A stretch of DNA of 64,000 bases from Botryosphaeria dothidea (Eukaryota > Ascomycota > Dothideomycetes > Botryosphaeriales > Botryosphaeriaceae): contig WWBZ02000040.1 in assembly GCA_011503125.2 (NCBI GenBank), positions 930,001 through 994,000 on the forward strand, written 5' to 3'. The position numbers were made by a program, and so were the translations under genes. How positions within the stretch are numbered: the stretch's first letter is position 1; each line of letters starts with the position of its first letter. Shown in pieces: positions 21,722-34,180 of this stretch. Under the pieces are notes generated by a model. It made no database searches, was not told where the DNA came from, and saw nothing but the letters and a program-made list of their open reading frames with translations.

Positions 21722-21746
21722 TATTTATTTATTTATTTATTTATTT
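21722..21746. repeat. TTTA tetranucleotide repeat, probable LINE 3' tail
   Basis: About six TTTA units on the plus strand read as (TAAA)n on the minus strand. They lie 3' of the minus-strand LINE fragment, as expected for simple-repeat tails of fungal Tad-type LINEs. Confidence 0.6.
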
Positions 21747-22760
21747 AGTTTTACGTCCTTTTTTCAGCCTATGACTATTAAAGACGGAGTTTCTAGAACT
21801 CGTAGCTATAGAAGGGTAATACCTCTTTTTGGTAAAGGTGGGCTATTTAGGTACAGTAAACGGTATGGCGTCTATCGCCTAAACAGGCTAGTAGCCAAAG
21901 GAAATAAAGGAGAAATAGATATAAGGAAAGTAAAAGAAAATACGGTAGATATACGTTTATTTAGAGCTCCGCCGAGCTATTTTCTAGATACCATCTCCGT
22001 GTAGATATCTTTGTTTGTTTTAGAAAATCTAGCGTACTAGATATTCCTTTTGTCGATGTAAGAAGCTCCTTTAGGTCTAGATGGTCTCTTCTAAGTATAT
22101 CCTTTATACTCCTTCTTTCGTAGGAGTATTTTAGGCATTTTAGTAAGAGATGTCTAGGTGTTTGTTTTGCTGTGTTCGTGCATGGGCACCTATCAGTTTC
22201 GGCGTATTTAAACCTAAAGAGATAGGATCTAAAGTATCCGTGTCCTATCTTTAGTTGGTAAAAGGCGGAGGCTAATTCTCGCTCTTTTAAAGGGGCTTTT
22301 AGTTTCCGTTTAACTTGATAGCCGTATAGTTCCTTATAGGTAGAGGCTGAGGTGTTTTTAAGCTTCTTTTCCCACTCTTTATAAAGCTCTTCCTTTAGCT
22401 GCATTCCGTAGAAGGCTACGCTATTTTTCGAGCTCGATATAGGTAGTCTAGTAGCTTCTTTTGCTAGTTTATCCGCAGTTTCATTTCTAAGGATATCTTT
22501 ATGTCCAGGTACCCATTCTAGAGAGATTTTGTTCCCCTTATCCTGTAGGATTTTTGCTGCTTTTACTGCCCGGATTTGTTGGTCTTGGCCAGGAGTATTA
22601 GCTAGGGTTTGTAGCCGTAAGAGTGCGGCTTGGGCCTTTCGCTCTAGGGTGTTAGCACGTTGCTCTTTCGGACCGCGAACTTGGCACACGTTACAACCAC
22701 GCACACCTTTTCGGAGCTTGCAACAATCTAAACTTCCTCTACAACGGATAAGTCCTAGTT
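21722..22760 (-). mobile_element. 5'-truncated LINE fragment with RNase H domain
   Basis: The open frame 22704-21961 (minus) encodes the C-terminal part of a Tad1-like LINE ORF2. It has an RNase H end with SLEWVPGHKDILRNETADKLAKEA, then a Cys/His motif (CPCTNTAKQTPRHLLLKC) typical of the ORF2 tail, and a stop at 21961. The endonuclease and reverse transcriptase are missing, as in a 5'-truncated insertion. The frame is open for 248 codons, so it is younger or less mutated than the larger LINE relic at 26-36 kb. Confidence 0.8.
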
Positions 22761-25519
22761 GATGCTATATACATGGACGAGATCAAAGCGTAAATCTGTC
22801 TAGGAGTTTTAGGTGCTGTCGAAAAACTGGTGATTCCGTGAACTGTGAAATTGGTAGTATCCACGTATGGGACGTCAGCAACGCTCACGGATCGCGTAAT
22901 CCTTTCGTAATCGCGACTAGGGCCGTACGTCAAGGCTTTAAGAAGAGAGCAAAAAGGGTACGGCTGCCAGCTGAGGGAAGAGGGCCCGTGCTTCCAGTGC
23001 CGGGCTGTCGAACAGCCGGATTCCGAGTAGCGGGAAGGTTGACGAACGAAAGCCTACCCAAGTAGCTTTCTTTCTCAACCGGAGTTGGTGGGTAATCGAA
23101 GAGCTGGCAAGCCATTATCGACATCGCTGCATCACTGGGGGATAAATAGTGGGAGGCAGGGCTAGCGATTCCGCACATCGATCGGATTGTGAGCATGAAC
23201 CGTGGAAGGCAGTAGACGCCAGCCAAGCTCTAAAAGCCGCGAGAGTCAGCCTCAGCACAATGGAGGATCAATTGAATTCACAGCCCCTGTCGCGTCCTCG
23301 AATTCATCTCTACCGTTAGACTAAATCAGACTCCACGGCTTCAACCGAGACATGAGCCCAGTCGAGCGCCAGCATCATGATCGAAGGCCCTCTAACTTCC
23401 TTCCTTGCCGCCCTTTTTAGGCTCAATAGCATCGCCGATGCCAGCAATAGGGTTCGAGCTTCGAAGCCGCCCGCGGCTGAGCAGAGATGGGAGCCGATGT
23501 CGCCATCATTGGTTTCGCTCAGATCCCGAACGTTCTTTTGGTGCCCACAACGGCGTTGATGCCCAATCTATACTAGGGCAATCGGTTTATACATCTCAAG
23601 AAGCAATGAACCGGCAGCCTCGTCATCATTGCATTGGCGCCCCGACACATTACTGATCGCCCTTAGGAGCAGGCATCTTACAAAGTTGCAAAAGCTAGCT
23701 GTATTATTTGGCCAAGTCGCTTGCCCCTAAGTAATACGACTTCGCACACGCCAACTCGATCTGTACTGGCAACTGTGAGATTTAAGAGTGAAGAGTTGTG
23801 AGGTCAGAAAGAGAGTAGATTCTGCCTGTCTCCTAAGAGGGAGGTCGATAGGTTTGTTTATATACATGAGTGATAACTAAATAACCGAGGATACTAAAGA
23901 TCCGAGAGAGAGTGCCGATGCGGGGTTGGGCATTAAAGAGTGTTGTTATATAAAGGACAGAACATTCGAGATAAATGAGAGTCCTAAGGCAGTAAGGCAA
24001 TAAAGTCTGACAGCAACACCCAAATTAATCTTTTGGATCTTGTCTCCCAAAGCGTCTAGAAGTTGGAGAGTTGATAATTCCGAGTCGTCGAATGTGCGAA
24101 GAGCAGGCGTTAGCGCATCAAACAGCGTTACAGAACAGAGAGACCAGGGGACTTGTTGAACTGGAGGACGATGGAGTCGGGTTTGTCATAGCCCATCACT
24201 TAGCTCTGTGTAGAGGTGAGGGCCCGACAGAGACAAGTGAAAACTTCCAAGATTTCGGCTGCCTATCCTAACGCTTTCGACCGTGGTGGCGAGCACAATT
24301 TTTTCGGCAACGCGACGAGCTTCCTCTGCACGTCCGTTGGCATCACCGCACCGACCGCGTCATTCGCGTCGGATGCGCTGGTCGCGTAGCTACTCGCCGT
24401 GCTCGCAACGCTGGCGAAAATGTCTGGAACAGTGGCACTCGAAGCAGCGTACAAAATATGGCTACGGACAACATGCAAAACATGGCAATCAGTGAAAGTC
24501 ATCTCACATTTCGGAACACTCACCCAACGGTCGAGTTGGGGACAGCAAAAGCTCGCCACCGATGCCATCCCCGATTATCCGTTCGCTTCTATGTACCAGA
24601 TTCCTGCCGAGAGGCCTTAACGACAACTTAGAAGGGAGAGAAGGACATATTTGACGAAGATTGATGTTGGAATGTTGATGAACAACGATGATCCATTGAT
24701 GATTGGCATGAGGAGGAAGGGTATAGGTGGCCCACCCTCCTTATATACGTAAGTGAGTGACTAAGCTATCTGGTGTTGCAAAAGCAATATGCAAAACACG
24801 TGATTTCCAACAATTGATCAAACTGTTTACTGATCCTTATCTATCTCCTTTTCTTAAGAGCTCAAGTGGTTCGATCACTTTGGTTGCTTAGGTTGCTTCG
24901 GCTTTCGCGTCGTCTCGGAGGCCGAGTTGAATAGGGCCGTTTGCGAGCAAAGTCTGCTGTTGGCAAAACGCATTGTTTAGGCAGTTCCTCGAAAATCTCA
25001 GTAAATAGTCGGGTTGTTATTACTGGTTCACTTTTACTGATGAGCAAAGGGTCTGACTGGCGACGCAAAGTCTATTTGGCGCGTCCCGGAGTCTCCATGT
25101 CCAGAACTATAATGTGGCCCATCACCTCGCGGACATACCTGTTGTATAAGTGGGTTGTTTGTATAGGGAGTGAAGTTCATTGTAGATTGGCGTGAGGAGG
25201 AGGAGGAGGAGGAGGAGGGTAGGTGACCCGGTCCCTCTTATATAGTAGCTATATAACAAATTTTCGGTGTTGACCCTTGGTTCGATCAGACCCTGTTCCT
25301 CCCAACAAACTCTTATGTCTATTCCGTCTGGTCGATTGTACGTTTACAGATTAGAGCCAACAGCCTGGGATGCGTTCCCTAATTCCTTAAGCTTGAGACT
25401 TAAGGAAGTCCTCGAAGGTCACGGGTTTGATGCTTGGATATTTGGAATTGTCCGTCTTTTCGCCAAGGTGGGTTTGTCCATTGGTGCAGTAGTATTGGTA
25501 GAACCTATTTCATCATCAT
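22761..25519. other. Gene-poor, repeat-like stretch
   Basis: No gene can be supported in 2.7 kb. Several related but diverged segments recur (near 23840-23960, 24690-24785 and 25180-25265). Each carries a CTTATATA box and a GAGG-rich lead, and the last two end in GGTGTTG. These look like degraded LTRs or duplicated promoters. An AGG trinucleotide run lies at about 25193-25218. Confidence 0.4.
24690..25265. repeat. Pair of diverged TATA-containing repeats
   Basis: Segments 24690-24785 and 25180-25265 share the order GATTGGC(A/G)TGAGGAGG, GGGTA(TA)GGTG, CCCTC(C)TTATATA and GGTGTTG. The match is imperfect, and a trinucleotide expansion separates parts of the second copy. Direct orientation about 490 bp apart would suit remnants of a short element or of two LTRs. 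Confidence 0.4.
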
Positions 25520-26318
25520 TGTGAGCAGGTCTTCTCCAACAGTAAACATTTTGACCACCACTTACAGAGAAATGTAGCTGAAAAACGCTGAAGGATTATT
25601 CTCGCGTATTTCGTGCATGTTTTTGTACAGATCTGCCAGGGAGCCCGCATTTCCAGCTGAGGCTTTGTTTGGTGGACGGATTCGAAAACATCGGCAATCT
25701 CGCGTATCGATTTACGGTCACCGAGGACTAATGCCAACGATCAGACATTTTCCAAAGGAAAACACGGGTGGAAAATAGCTTACACTTCTGCACGCCCACC
25801 GCGCTCTCATCCAGCGCAACCGCAGCGACGTACTGCGCCGCGTTGTCGTAAGCGGTGCTCTCCCACTTCTCGTCCCCGTCGGCCCAGAACCGCAGCTTGT
25901 TCTCCCGGCCGCCGAAGAACTAGCTCCAGAACGTCTCCATGAACACGCCAATCAACACGTGCACGCGCCGTACGTGGTGCTTCGTTTTGAGGTACTCCTT
26001 AACGCGCTTCATCGGATCTTTGACGAAGAGCTGTCCGTACTCGGGTTTCGTAAAGTCGAGCGAGTAGTCGCTGGCCACGTACCGTTTGACCTTCTCGGCC
26101 TCGCACGCGTCAATGAGGACGCGCTGGCCGTCGGTCATCAGCGTGTTGTCGCCAAGATAGGAGCGGATGACAACATCGCAACCCTTGACGAAGCCGCGTA
26201 CCGCGGCCGGGTCGTCTGAGTTGCCTTGATGGATCGTGACGCGGGACGAGGAAGACAGTTTCCTTGGGAGCTTGGCCGGGTTGCGGCAATAGCCGCGCAG
26301 AGAGAGCTCGGGGTTACC
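25520..26318 (-). pseudogene. NmrA/isoflavone-reductase-like gene, main part, split by transposons
   Basis: The minus strand from 26318 reads GNPELSLRGYCRNPAKLP and then VKRYVASDYSLDF and FVKDPMKRVKEYLK, a NmrA-like/isoflavone-reductase-type fold. An in-frame TAG at 25920-25922 falls in ETFWS*FFGG. After an intron (25783 to about 25727) the frame gives LGDRKSIREIADVF, then slips near 25650 before GSLADLYKNMHEIRE. The N-terminal 26 codons with the nucleotide-binding site lie 10.3 kb away at 36664-36587, beyond the nested transposons. The gene is clearly dead. The stop is compatible with RIP-like or ordinary decay. Confidence 0.75.
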
Positions 26319-26352
26319 GGGTTTTGCAGCTGATCTGTTACTTTTCGCGCGA
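26319..26352 (+). repeat. Left terminal inverted repeat of the 10.3-kb insertion
   Basis: The plus strand here (GGGTTTTGCAGCTGATCTGT onward) matches the minus strand at 36586-36553 (GGGTTTTGTAGCCGATCTAT onward) with only transition differences over about 30 bp. The match meets the point where the NmrA-like frame is broken on both sides. It suggests the ends of a TIR element. Confidence 0.65.
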
Positions 26353-28144
26353 CTTTTTTTTTTTTCTACTATGCGGCTAGGTCTAGTTATAAGTTAACGA
26401 ATGCTTAAGATAATTCTTTAAAACTTAGTACATAAGTAACTCTTAGCTCTCTCTTTAATAATATAGATAAATTCATTTCTTCCCGATATAGCTCCCTTGC
26501 GGGTCCATGCGGGGCTGGCTATCTATAGTTGTTTTACACGAGGGGGAAAACCTTTTCGCCTGGCAAAAACCCCTCCTCTCTCTCTGGGCATGCTATCCTA
26601 TACTAGTTCTTGTTTTTCCTTCTTACTAGTAGCGGCTGCTATAGTAGCCCTACATTCACCAACTAGACCTATCCCTTTAGTCCTTATCCTCGTAGTTATC
26701 CGGATCCTGGTGGTCCTGGTGGTCCTCCTGGTTCCTCTTCCTGGTTGTTCTCCTAGATTAGTTCCCTTGCCAGGCTGAATTACTTAAGCAGCCCTAGGCG
26801 TAAGAACCAGTCTATTACTACTTTGATTCCCTTCTTCGTTGAGAGGAGGGAATAGTAGTCCGTAGTCCCTGCCCTTTGGAGCATCTATGCCCTGCCCTAT
26901 TAGAAGTGGGGGTAGAAGAGGAGGATGTGCTTTGGGGTTTATCTATGCCAGCCGCATGGACAGGCAGGGCTAGGGTATCCTAGCACCTTGCGCCTTGAGA
27001 GGAAGTCCTCTAGTCTAATATGCTCTGTACGCAGTAGGGTGGCGAGTGTGCTCTGTGGCTTGGATAGTTCGCTGTGGATTTGTCTGACTTTCGGGTTCCA
27101 CTATGTACTTTAGGCTACTAGCTTATCTTGCCTTCCTTGGCTGGTAAACTTTGTCTATCTCTTCTTCCACTTATTCCTATATACTATACGTAGTCTCGTT
27201 CGCTCCGGGAGACTCTAGTAGGTAGGGGGGTAGTAGTTAAGGAGGGCTATTGCCCTTTCTCTAAGTAGAGTTCTTCTAGCTGGGCCGGCTGTGCCTCCGG
27301 CGCCTAGTATAGCCCGGGCTATCTCTTTAATGCTCTAATAAGTGTCCTCTACCACTATTGCCACTAGGCCATCCCTAGATCTAATAGTCTAGGCTAGCGC
27401 TAGTTCGTCTAGGTAGAGTAAGAGTGGGGAAATCCCCGTCTCGTGCTCTAAAGTTTATATGCTGGTTAACTTATATGCCCCTAAGATAGTGCGTAGGTAC
27501 TAGTTTTGGATCTTCTGTAGTGGCTAGGTAGCTGTTTTTCTCCACCCTAGGGTTCCTTCTAGGATATACTATACCCTATAGCCGTAGGTTATAACTAGTC
27601 TCACCACAGCTATGTAGATATGGCGGGCTTTAGTAAATGAAGCTCCCTAGGTAGATACTGCGAGTCTAGAGAGTAATATATACTATTTAATTGCCTTAGC
27701 TCCTATTTCCCTAATATAGGGTCCCTATCTAAGTTTATTGTCTACGTAGACTTCTAGAATCTTGATTATAGGCTCTAGGTATCTAGTAAATCCAGGGATG
27801 CGGATCTCTACTGCCATATTAAATCTCCTTAGTTTTCTTATAAAATAAATAAGGTAATACTTATCGGGCGAGAAAGCTAATCCGTGGGTAGCTGCCTAGC
27901 GCTCGCAAATTTGATATGCGCCCTCTAGTATCCTATAGTTTTGTTCTATAGATCTACTAAAGGTTAGAATATTAGTATTATCGACGAATCTAAGGGGAAA
28001 GGTATTACTCCTACGTAGCTATATAAGTAGGTTAGAGGCAAAGAATAGGTAGAGGATCGGAGATAGTGAGGATCCCTAGGGGATCCCGGTTAAGGTCTAG
28101 ATTGGTGGACTAGTAAAGTCTCCGAAGGATAGCTGAGTGGTACG
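26349..28144 (-). mobile_element. LINE relic, 3' half (reverse transcriptase end to poly(A))
   Basis: Minus-strand reading with many TAG/TAA stops gives reverse-transcriptase pieces. These include a FVDNTNIL segment where the catalytic F/Y-x-DD motif reads DN, and GLAFSPDKYYLI downstream of it. A 13-T run at 26353-26365 corresponds to a poly(A) tail on the minus strand. It continues the LINE half at 34186-36050 across the Gypsy insertion. The stops and D-to-N change fit G:C to A:T mutation. Confidence 0.7.
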
Positions 28145-28149
28145 GTCCT
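28145..28149. repeat. Target site duplication GTCCT, left copy
   Basis: GTCCT directly precedes the left LTR and recurs as 34181-34185 directly after the right LTR. A 5-bp duplication is standard for Gypsy integrases. Confidence 0.9.
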
Positions 28150-28321
28150 TGTAACGGCTGAACGAAGAAGTGGTGTTAAGGCAGTGCACGTGATGACGTG
28201 TAGGCATCAGACGCGCGTGCACGCGATGACGTCACGTACTTCGCAACTTTATAGCTCTCGCTTATACGTAGACTCTCGCACTTTGTGCGACCTCTCTGTA
28301 GCAGCATCGAGTCTCATTATA
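28150..28321 (+). repeat. Gypsy element left LTR, 172 bp
   Basis: It begins TGTAACGGCTGA and ends TCTCATTATA, and is the same length as the right LTR. The two differ at six positions, all transitions. It contains an internal TTTATAG box and a near-palindromic CACGTGATGACGTG / GCGATGACGTCACG pair. Confidence 0.93.
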
Positions 28322-28469
28322 TTAGGTCGCACCGCCTATCTTACTTATAGCCAGGAGCAGGCTTTAGAATAGCTTACGTCTCGTTACCGTCACCGTTACC
28401 GTCGTCGAGCCTCGCGCAGAGCCTCACCGTTTCGCTGCAAAGTCGGAGCCACGCCAGGTGTCCGAAGCT

Positions 28470-28502
28470 AACCGCAACCGCAACCGCAACCGCAACCGTT
28501 AC
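28470..28502. repeat. AACCGC hexamer repeat in the Gypsy 5' leader
   Basis: About five AACCGC units run in tandem between the left LTR and gag, followed by related GTTACCGTC units. An earlier set of GTTACCGTC/GTCACC units lies near 28385-28410. It looks like a leader microsatellite. Confidence 0.75.
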
Positions 28503-31500
28503 CGTCCATCATAATGTTAGGAATATACCCAGATGTCACAGGCGATGACGCCTAGAGAGAGCCACACCGTCATCCGCACGATTCGTTACCCACGAGACCT
28601 TCGTTACACGCCCTACCGCTTAAGAGCGAGAGCCTAGCAACTATGCACTAATAGCATAATACCTTCGGCTTCGACTAGCTTAGCCTTAACCCTATTAATA
28701 TCGCCGACGCCTAGACACTCGTCGATTACGTTACCATGGATAGCGATCAGGCCCAGCGCTTCCTTAACTGGTCAAGAGAACAGCACCAACGCGCAGCAAG
28801 CCTTAAAATACAGCTTTAGTCCGCCTAGAACAGCATCAATACCCTCACGAACGAGTTAAATACCGCGCGTATAATGTAGGAGACACTAAAAGGATAATTA
28901 GAGGCATGCAAGAGACAGTAGTAACCTGCTAGAGGATTTAGCTACGTACAACCGTCAGCAAGGCTAGGGATTAGCTTCGCTACGAGCTAGTATTAGGACT
29001 AGGGCTTACAGCAAAGGACAAAGCTTAGCGAAAAGCTTCCTAACGTACCGGTTTTTAAAGGAGAAAAGAAGGAATACCTTAATTAGCGAATAGTAGTACG
29101 TATTAAGCTTGTAGTAAATAGAGACCGCTTCCCTACAGCTCAAGCTCGTCTATAATATATTATTTTACGTCTCGAAGGCGAAGCAAGCGCTCAAGTACGA
29201 GGATACGTCAAGGAACACGGCTTGATTAACGTCCTACTACGAGACCCTTTGTCAATTATAGGAGACTTTAAGGACCTTCTATAGTTACTAAAGTAAGCCT
29301 TTAGCGACCCTAATCGTCGTAAGACAGCCCTTCGAGAGCTCTATAAGCTTAAGTAGACCAATAAGCCTTTTAGTTAGTATGCCGCGAAATACTAGCGCCT
29401 CTATACTGAACTTAATATATTACTAAAAGGTCGCAAAGCAGAGTTCTAGTATAGACTCTCCTAGGAACTTAAGAAAGGTCTCTTCGTAGTTGCAACCATA
29501 ATTAGAGTAATACCCTTCTATTAGATAGTAAGCTATATCTAGTAGATCGATAATAAACGCTTGTAGGCTAAGCGCCGCCCTACTCGTTATATATATCCTT
29601 TAGAGTCATCGTTATAGTTATTACCCACTTAACCGACTCCTACAACGTCGACTCTAGCAGTTTTAGCTCTAACGCCCACTATAGGCGGCGAGCCTATAGA
29701 CCTCTTAGTAATTAGCACACGTCCCGTTCCCCCGAAACCACGTTATCTTACTTAAAAGCAATACCAGCAGCGTCTCTAGACTAGTTCTTACTTTAGCTAC
29801 GGCGCTACTAGCCATCGCAGAGCTTAGTATCCTCAACGTCGTAATAACGGCTCGTTTATTAAACTAAACACCACGGGTGTAGATAAGGATTAATATACTA
29901 ATAGTAATGAGGAAAACTAACTAGCTCTAAGTAAAGTCCTACTTAGAAGCCTTAACCCGGAGGTAAACTAATAAGTATTAATATCGGCTTTGCAAGTATC
30001 CAGCCGAACGTACTAGCTCCTTTACGCGAACCTTGCTTGCTACTTCCCTACATCATTAATAATCGTCTCTAAACGCACGCCTTATCCGATTTAGGCTGCG
30101 AAGGCTTTGCTTTTATTAATATACCTTTTATTTAGCGCTATAACCTACCGCTTATCTAGATGCTAGAGAAGCTTGCCGCCAACGGATATAACGGATAAGG
30201 CGAAGCTATTAGCTAGACTACTTATTTTAACCTTACTCTCGTAGATGGCGCCTATCGCGAAATTATTATAGCTTACGTAGTGCTAAAGCTTTATTAGTAC
30301 TTAGTAATCTTAGGAAAGCCCTAGTAGAAGAAGCACGGCATACTCTAGGACTATAAAGATAAGCTTACTATATTTAAGTCCTACTACTATCGCCGAAACC
30401 ATCTTAGGCAATATAATAGCGGATTCCCAATCTCAGTCTATAACGTCCCTTACAACGAAGCACCCCTAGATTAGCTAATACAACCAGGAGGAGAAGAAGA
30501 CCCCTTTATAGGCAATGTAGCACCCATGGGTGACGCACCTCACTACATTCTTCACCGGTATAGCCAAGCAGCTACTCCGCTAGTCAAATCTAACGAATCC
30601 GACTACTCACCTGTTACCTTAGCAGAGCTTGCTTTAGTACCTACACTAGTATAAGCAGAAGCTCCTATTAGTATTAGTATAGTTACTATTAACCGATTAG
30701 CTATTAGCAAACGTTATAACCCACGGAACGGCAACGGCATCCAGATCTTCGCCGTATTACTACGCGATATTAAGATTATACTTAATCTATCAAAGAAACT
30801 AAAGCCGAACCCAGTTGACAAGCTTCCAAAGTAGTATTACGAGTTTCTCGACGTCTTTAGCAAGGAACTATCTAACAAGCTACCTCTACACCGTCCGTAC
30901 GATTACAAGATCCCTCTATAAAAGGATAAAGAAGGCAAGAAGAAACAGCCGCCCTTTGGTCCTCTTTATAATATGTCCTATAGTAAACTACTTGTTCTGA
31001 AGAAGACCCTCGAAGAGAACCTCTTAAAAGACTTTATCCGAGTAAGTTCATCACCCGCTGCAGCACTAGTCCTCTTCGCTCGCAAGCTAGGAGGAGAATT
31101 ACGCTTTTATGTCGACTACCGCGGACTCAACGAGATCATAGTAAAGAACCGCTACCTATTACCCTTATTCCGTAAGACTCTCGACAAACTATCACGTGCT
31201 ATAGTATATACTAAGCTGGATATTGTTGCCGTATTCTATAAGCTCCGCGTTGCGAAAGGTGAGGAATGGAAAACAGCCTTTAGAACTCGCTGGGGCCTAT
31301 ACGAATGGCTCGTTATGCCCTTCGGTCTCTTAAACGCTCTAGCCTCATAGTAGTACTATATTAACGACGTTCTATATAACTTACTCGATATCTGTTATAC
31401 CGCATACGTTAACGACATCTTAATCTATAGTAATAATCTTTAGGATTACCGCAAGCATATTAATTAGGTACTCTAACGACTACGAGACGCTGGCCTCCAG

Positions 31501-34008
31501 CTAGATATCTCTAAGTGCGAATTCGAGGTCGAGACTATTAAGTACTTAGACTTAATTATCGACGTAAAGCACGGTCTACGCATAGACCCAGATAAGGTCT
31601 TAGTAATCGTTAATTGGGAGCAGCCTTAATGTATTAAGGATATCTAATCCTTTCTCGGGTTCTCTAACTTCTATAGACGCTTTATTAAGGACTTCGCGAA
31701 GATTGTATAACCGCTAACTAAGCTTACTACCAAGGCAATAGAGAATAGCAGCTTTAAATAGATAAGCTAAGCAGATGCTGCTTTTAATTAGCTAAAACAA
31801 GCCTTTCTTAGTGCACTAGTACTCAAGCATTTCGACCTAGAAGCCGAACTGCAGCTTATACTCGAAACTAATGTATCTAATTACGTCTCAGCTAGAGTCT
31901 TATCTCAATACGACGAGCAGGGAGTACTTTATCCAGTCGCATTCTTCTTACGAAAGCACACACTAGCAGAATATAACTACGAGATATACGACAAGGAGCT
32001 CCTTACCATTATCCGTTGTTTTAAAGAATAGAGAGCAGAACTTAAAGGTAATGCAACTGGCCTACCAATCAAGGTTTTTACTAACCACAAGAACCTCGAG
32101 TACTTTATAATATCTAAACAGCTTAGCCGCCGCCAAGCACGCTGGAGCGAGTTTCTCTCACGCTTCGACTTTCAGATAGAGTATACAAAAGGCAAGTATT
32201 ACAAACCTAATGCCCTCACCAGGAGACAGCAAGATCTACCACACCCGGACTAGCGCTTCTCCAATCAAACTGTCCTTAAGGCTCATAATCTTCATCCGAA
32301 TATCCGCTCCAAATAGTTACATCAAGAACAACCGGCTCCTATCGATTCCGTTACTCCGATTTAGATCTTAATAATATTCCTCGAACGACAAAGCGCGATA
32401 GACACTTGCATCACGCAAGCTTATAAGGATATAAAGGATAACAAGCTTTAGTCGGTACTAGAAGCCTTGTAAGGGGGGAAGAAACGCTTGGACGACGTCA
32501 CATTAGCTAACTGCGAAGAATCTAACGGGTTCCTACTATACGGAGGCAAGATCTAGGTACTAGATACGCTAGCAACGTTAGAAGATAATAAACTAAACCA
32601 GTCATCAGCCCGCCTCGAGTTACTTCGTCAAGCTTATAAATCACTCCTATTAGGACACCCAGGCGTATTAAAGACGTACGAGATCCTCTAACGCTATTAC
32701 TACTAGCCAAAGATACTAGACGACGTTAAGCGCTTCGTGCGTAACTATCACACCTGTACTCGGATTAAGCCCAATAGATAGAAGCCCTCAGGCCTCTTAC
32801 GACCTCTCCCAGTCGCGGAGCAACGTAGAAAGCACTACTCAATGGACTTTATCGTCGAACTACCACCTAGTAACCGAACAGGCGCCCAAAACGTACTAGT
32901 AACAGTAGATAGATATACTAAACGCGTGGCCTTCGAAGCAACGAATAAGATAGATATAGTAGCAGTAACGGACATCTTTGTACGCAGGATCTTTAGCCAA
33001 CGAGGTCTACTGGACTCCCTCATATCAGACAGAGGCACGCAATTCGTCAGCGACTTTTAGCGCACCCTTTGCCAGCGGCTAAGTATCAAGGCTAACTTCT
33101 CTACTGCCTTCCATCCCGAGATAGATAGTCAAATAGAACGCATAAACCAGGAGCTAGAGCAGTACTTACGCGCCTTTACGTCCTTTAGACAAGATAACTA
33201 GGAAGAACTACTGCCTCTGGCAGAGTTTACTATTAACAATCACGAGTCTTCGACAACTCAAATAACACCCTTCTTTGTAGATACCGGCACCCACCCACGG
33301 ATGGGATTTGAGCTAATAGGCTCGAAAAATGCTAAGCCTATCGAAAGCAAAGCAGCCGCAGCCTACGCCCGTAGGATAGAAGAGATAACCGACTTCTACA
33401 AGGCTCAGATTACTGCTGCAAGATCTACCCAAGCCGAATATGCAAACCAGCACCGTCAAGCATCACCTGCGTATACCAAAGGCGACGAAGTCTGGCTCGA
33501 TACAAGCAACATTAAGACCCTCCGGCCTAGCAAGAAACTTGACCACAAATGGGCTGGCCCGTACCAGATACAGCGCATGATCAATCCTTAAGTATATAAA
33601 CTAATACTACCTGCATCACTAAAGGTCCACCCAGTCTTCCACACCTCGATGCTACGTCCGGCTGCCAATGACCCTCTAGAAGGTTAATCTCAACCACCAC
33701 CTCCACCAGTGCTTGGTATAGAAGGCGATCCCGAAGCAAAGTAGGCAGTTATAGTAATAGTCGACTGCCGCCTAAACCGCCGCCGCGGCCGATATGAGTA
33801 CTACGTTCACTAGAAAGGTTATCTACCTGATTAGTTCACCTGGGAGCCTGAAGAACATTTGATTAACGTACAGGACCTAGTCAAAGAGTTCCATAAACGC
33901 TACCCCGAAGCTCACCACCCTAGTAAAGGATTCCCGCCGCTACGAAAGAAAGGATAGGAGGCTAGAGGACTATTGGCTTGCAGGAGCTGCGCCTAAAGGA
34001 GGGGATAC

Positions 34009-34180
34009 TATAACGGCTGAACGAAGAAGTGGTATTGAGGTAGTGCACGTGATGACGTGTAGGCATCAGACGCGCGTGCACGCGATGACGTCACGTACTT
34101 CGCAACTTTATAGCTCTCGCTTGTACGTAGACTCTCGCACTTTGTGCGACCTCTCTGTAGCAGCATCGAGTCTCATTACA
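34009..34180 (+). repeat. Gypsy element right LTR, 172 bp
   Basis: It begins TATAACGGCTGA, where the left copy has TGTAAC, and ends TCTCATTACA. All six differences from the left LTR are G/A or C/T. The terminal TG has mutated to TA here, while the terminal CA has mutated in the left copy. Confidence 0.93.

Larger units (their letters stand above)
28150..34180 (+). mobile_element. Gypsy-type LTR retrotransposon (chromovirus), RIP-degraded
   Basis: The element is 6,031 bp with 172-bp LTRs, a GTCCT duplication and a polypurine tract (AAAGGAGGGGA) just before the right LTR. Internal pieces in order are: a gag-like part (about 28735-29900), a protease-like DLGCEGFAFINIPF segment near 30085, reverse transcriptase (about 30830-31450, including [11 protein letters not shown] and [11 protein letters not shown]), RNase H (about 31850-32220), integrase (about 32620-33250) and a chromodomain (about 33740-33930, WEPEEHL). 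The RT active-site block reads YVNDIL, with N for D. Dozens of in-frame TAG/TAA replace expected Gln or Trp codons, as RIP produces. It cannot be autonomous. It sits inside the LINE relic. Confidence 0.92.

Noticed and set aside
28441..28505. Telomere-like or CRISPR-like repeat
   Set aside because: Hexamers lie inside a retroelement leader and are not a telomeric motif; there are no spacers.
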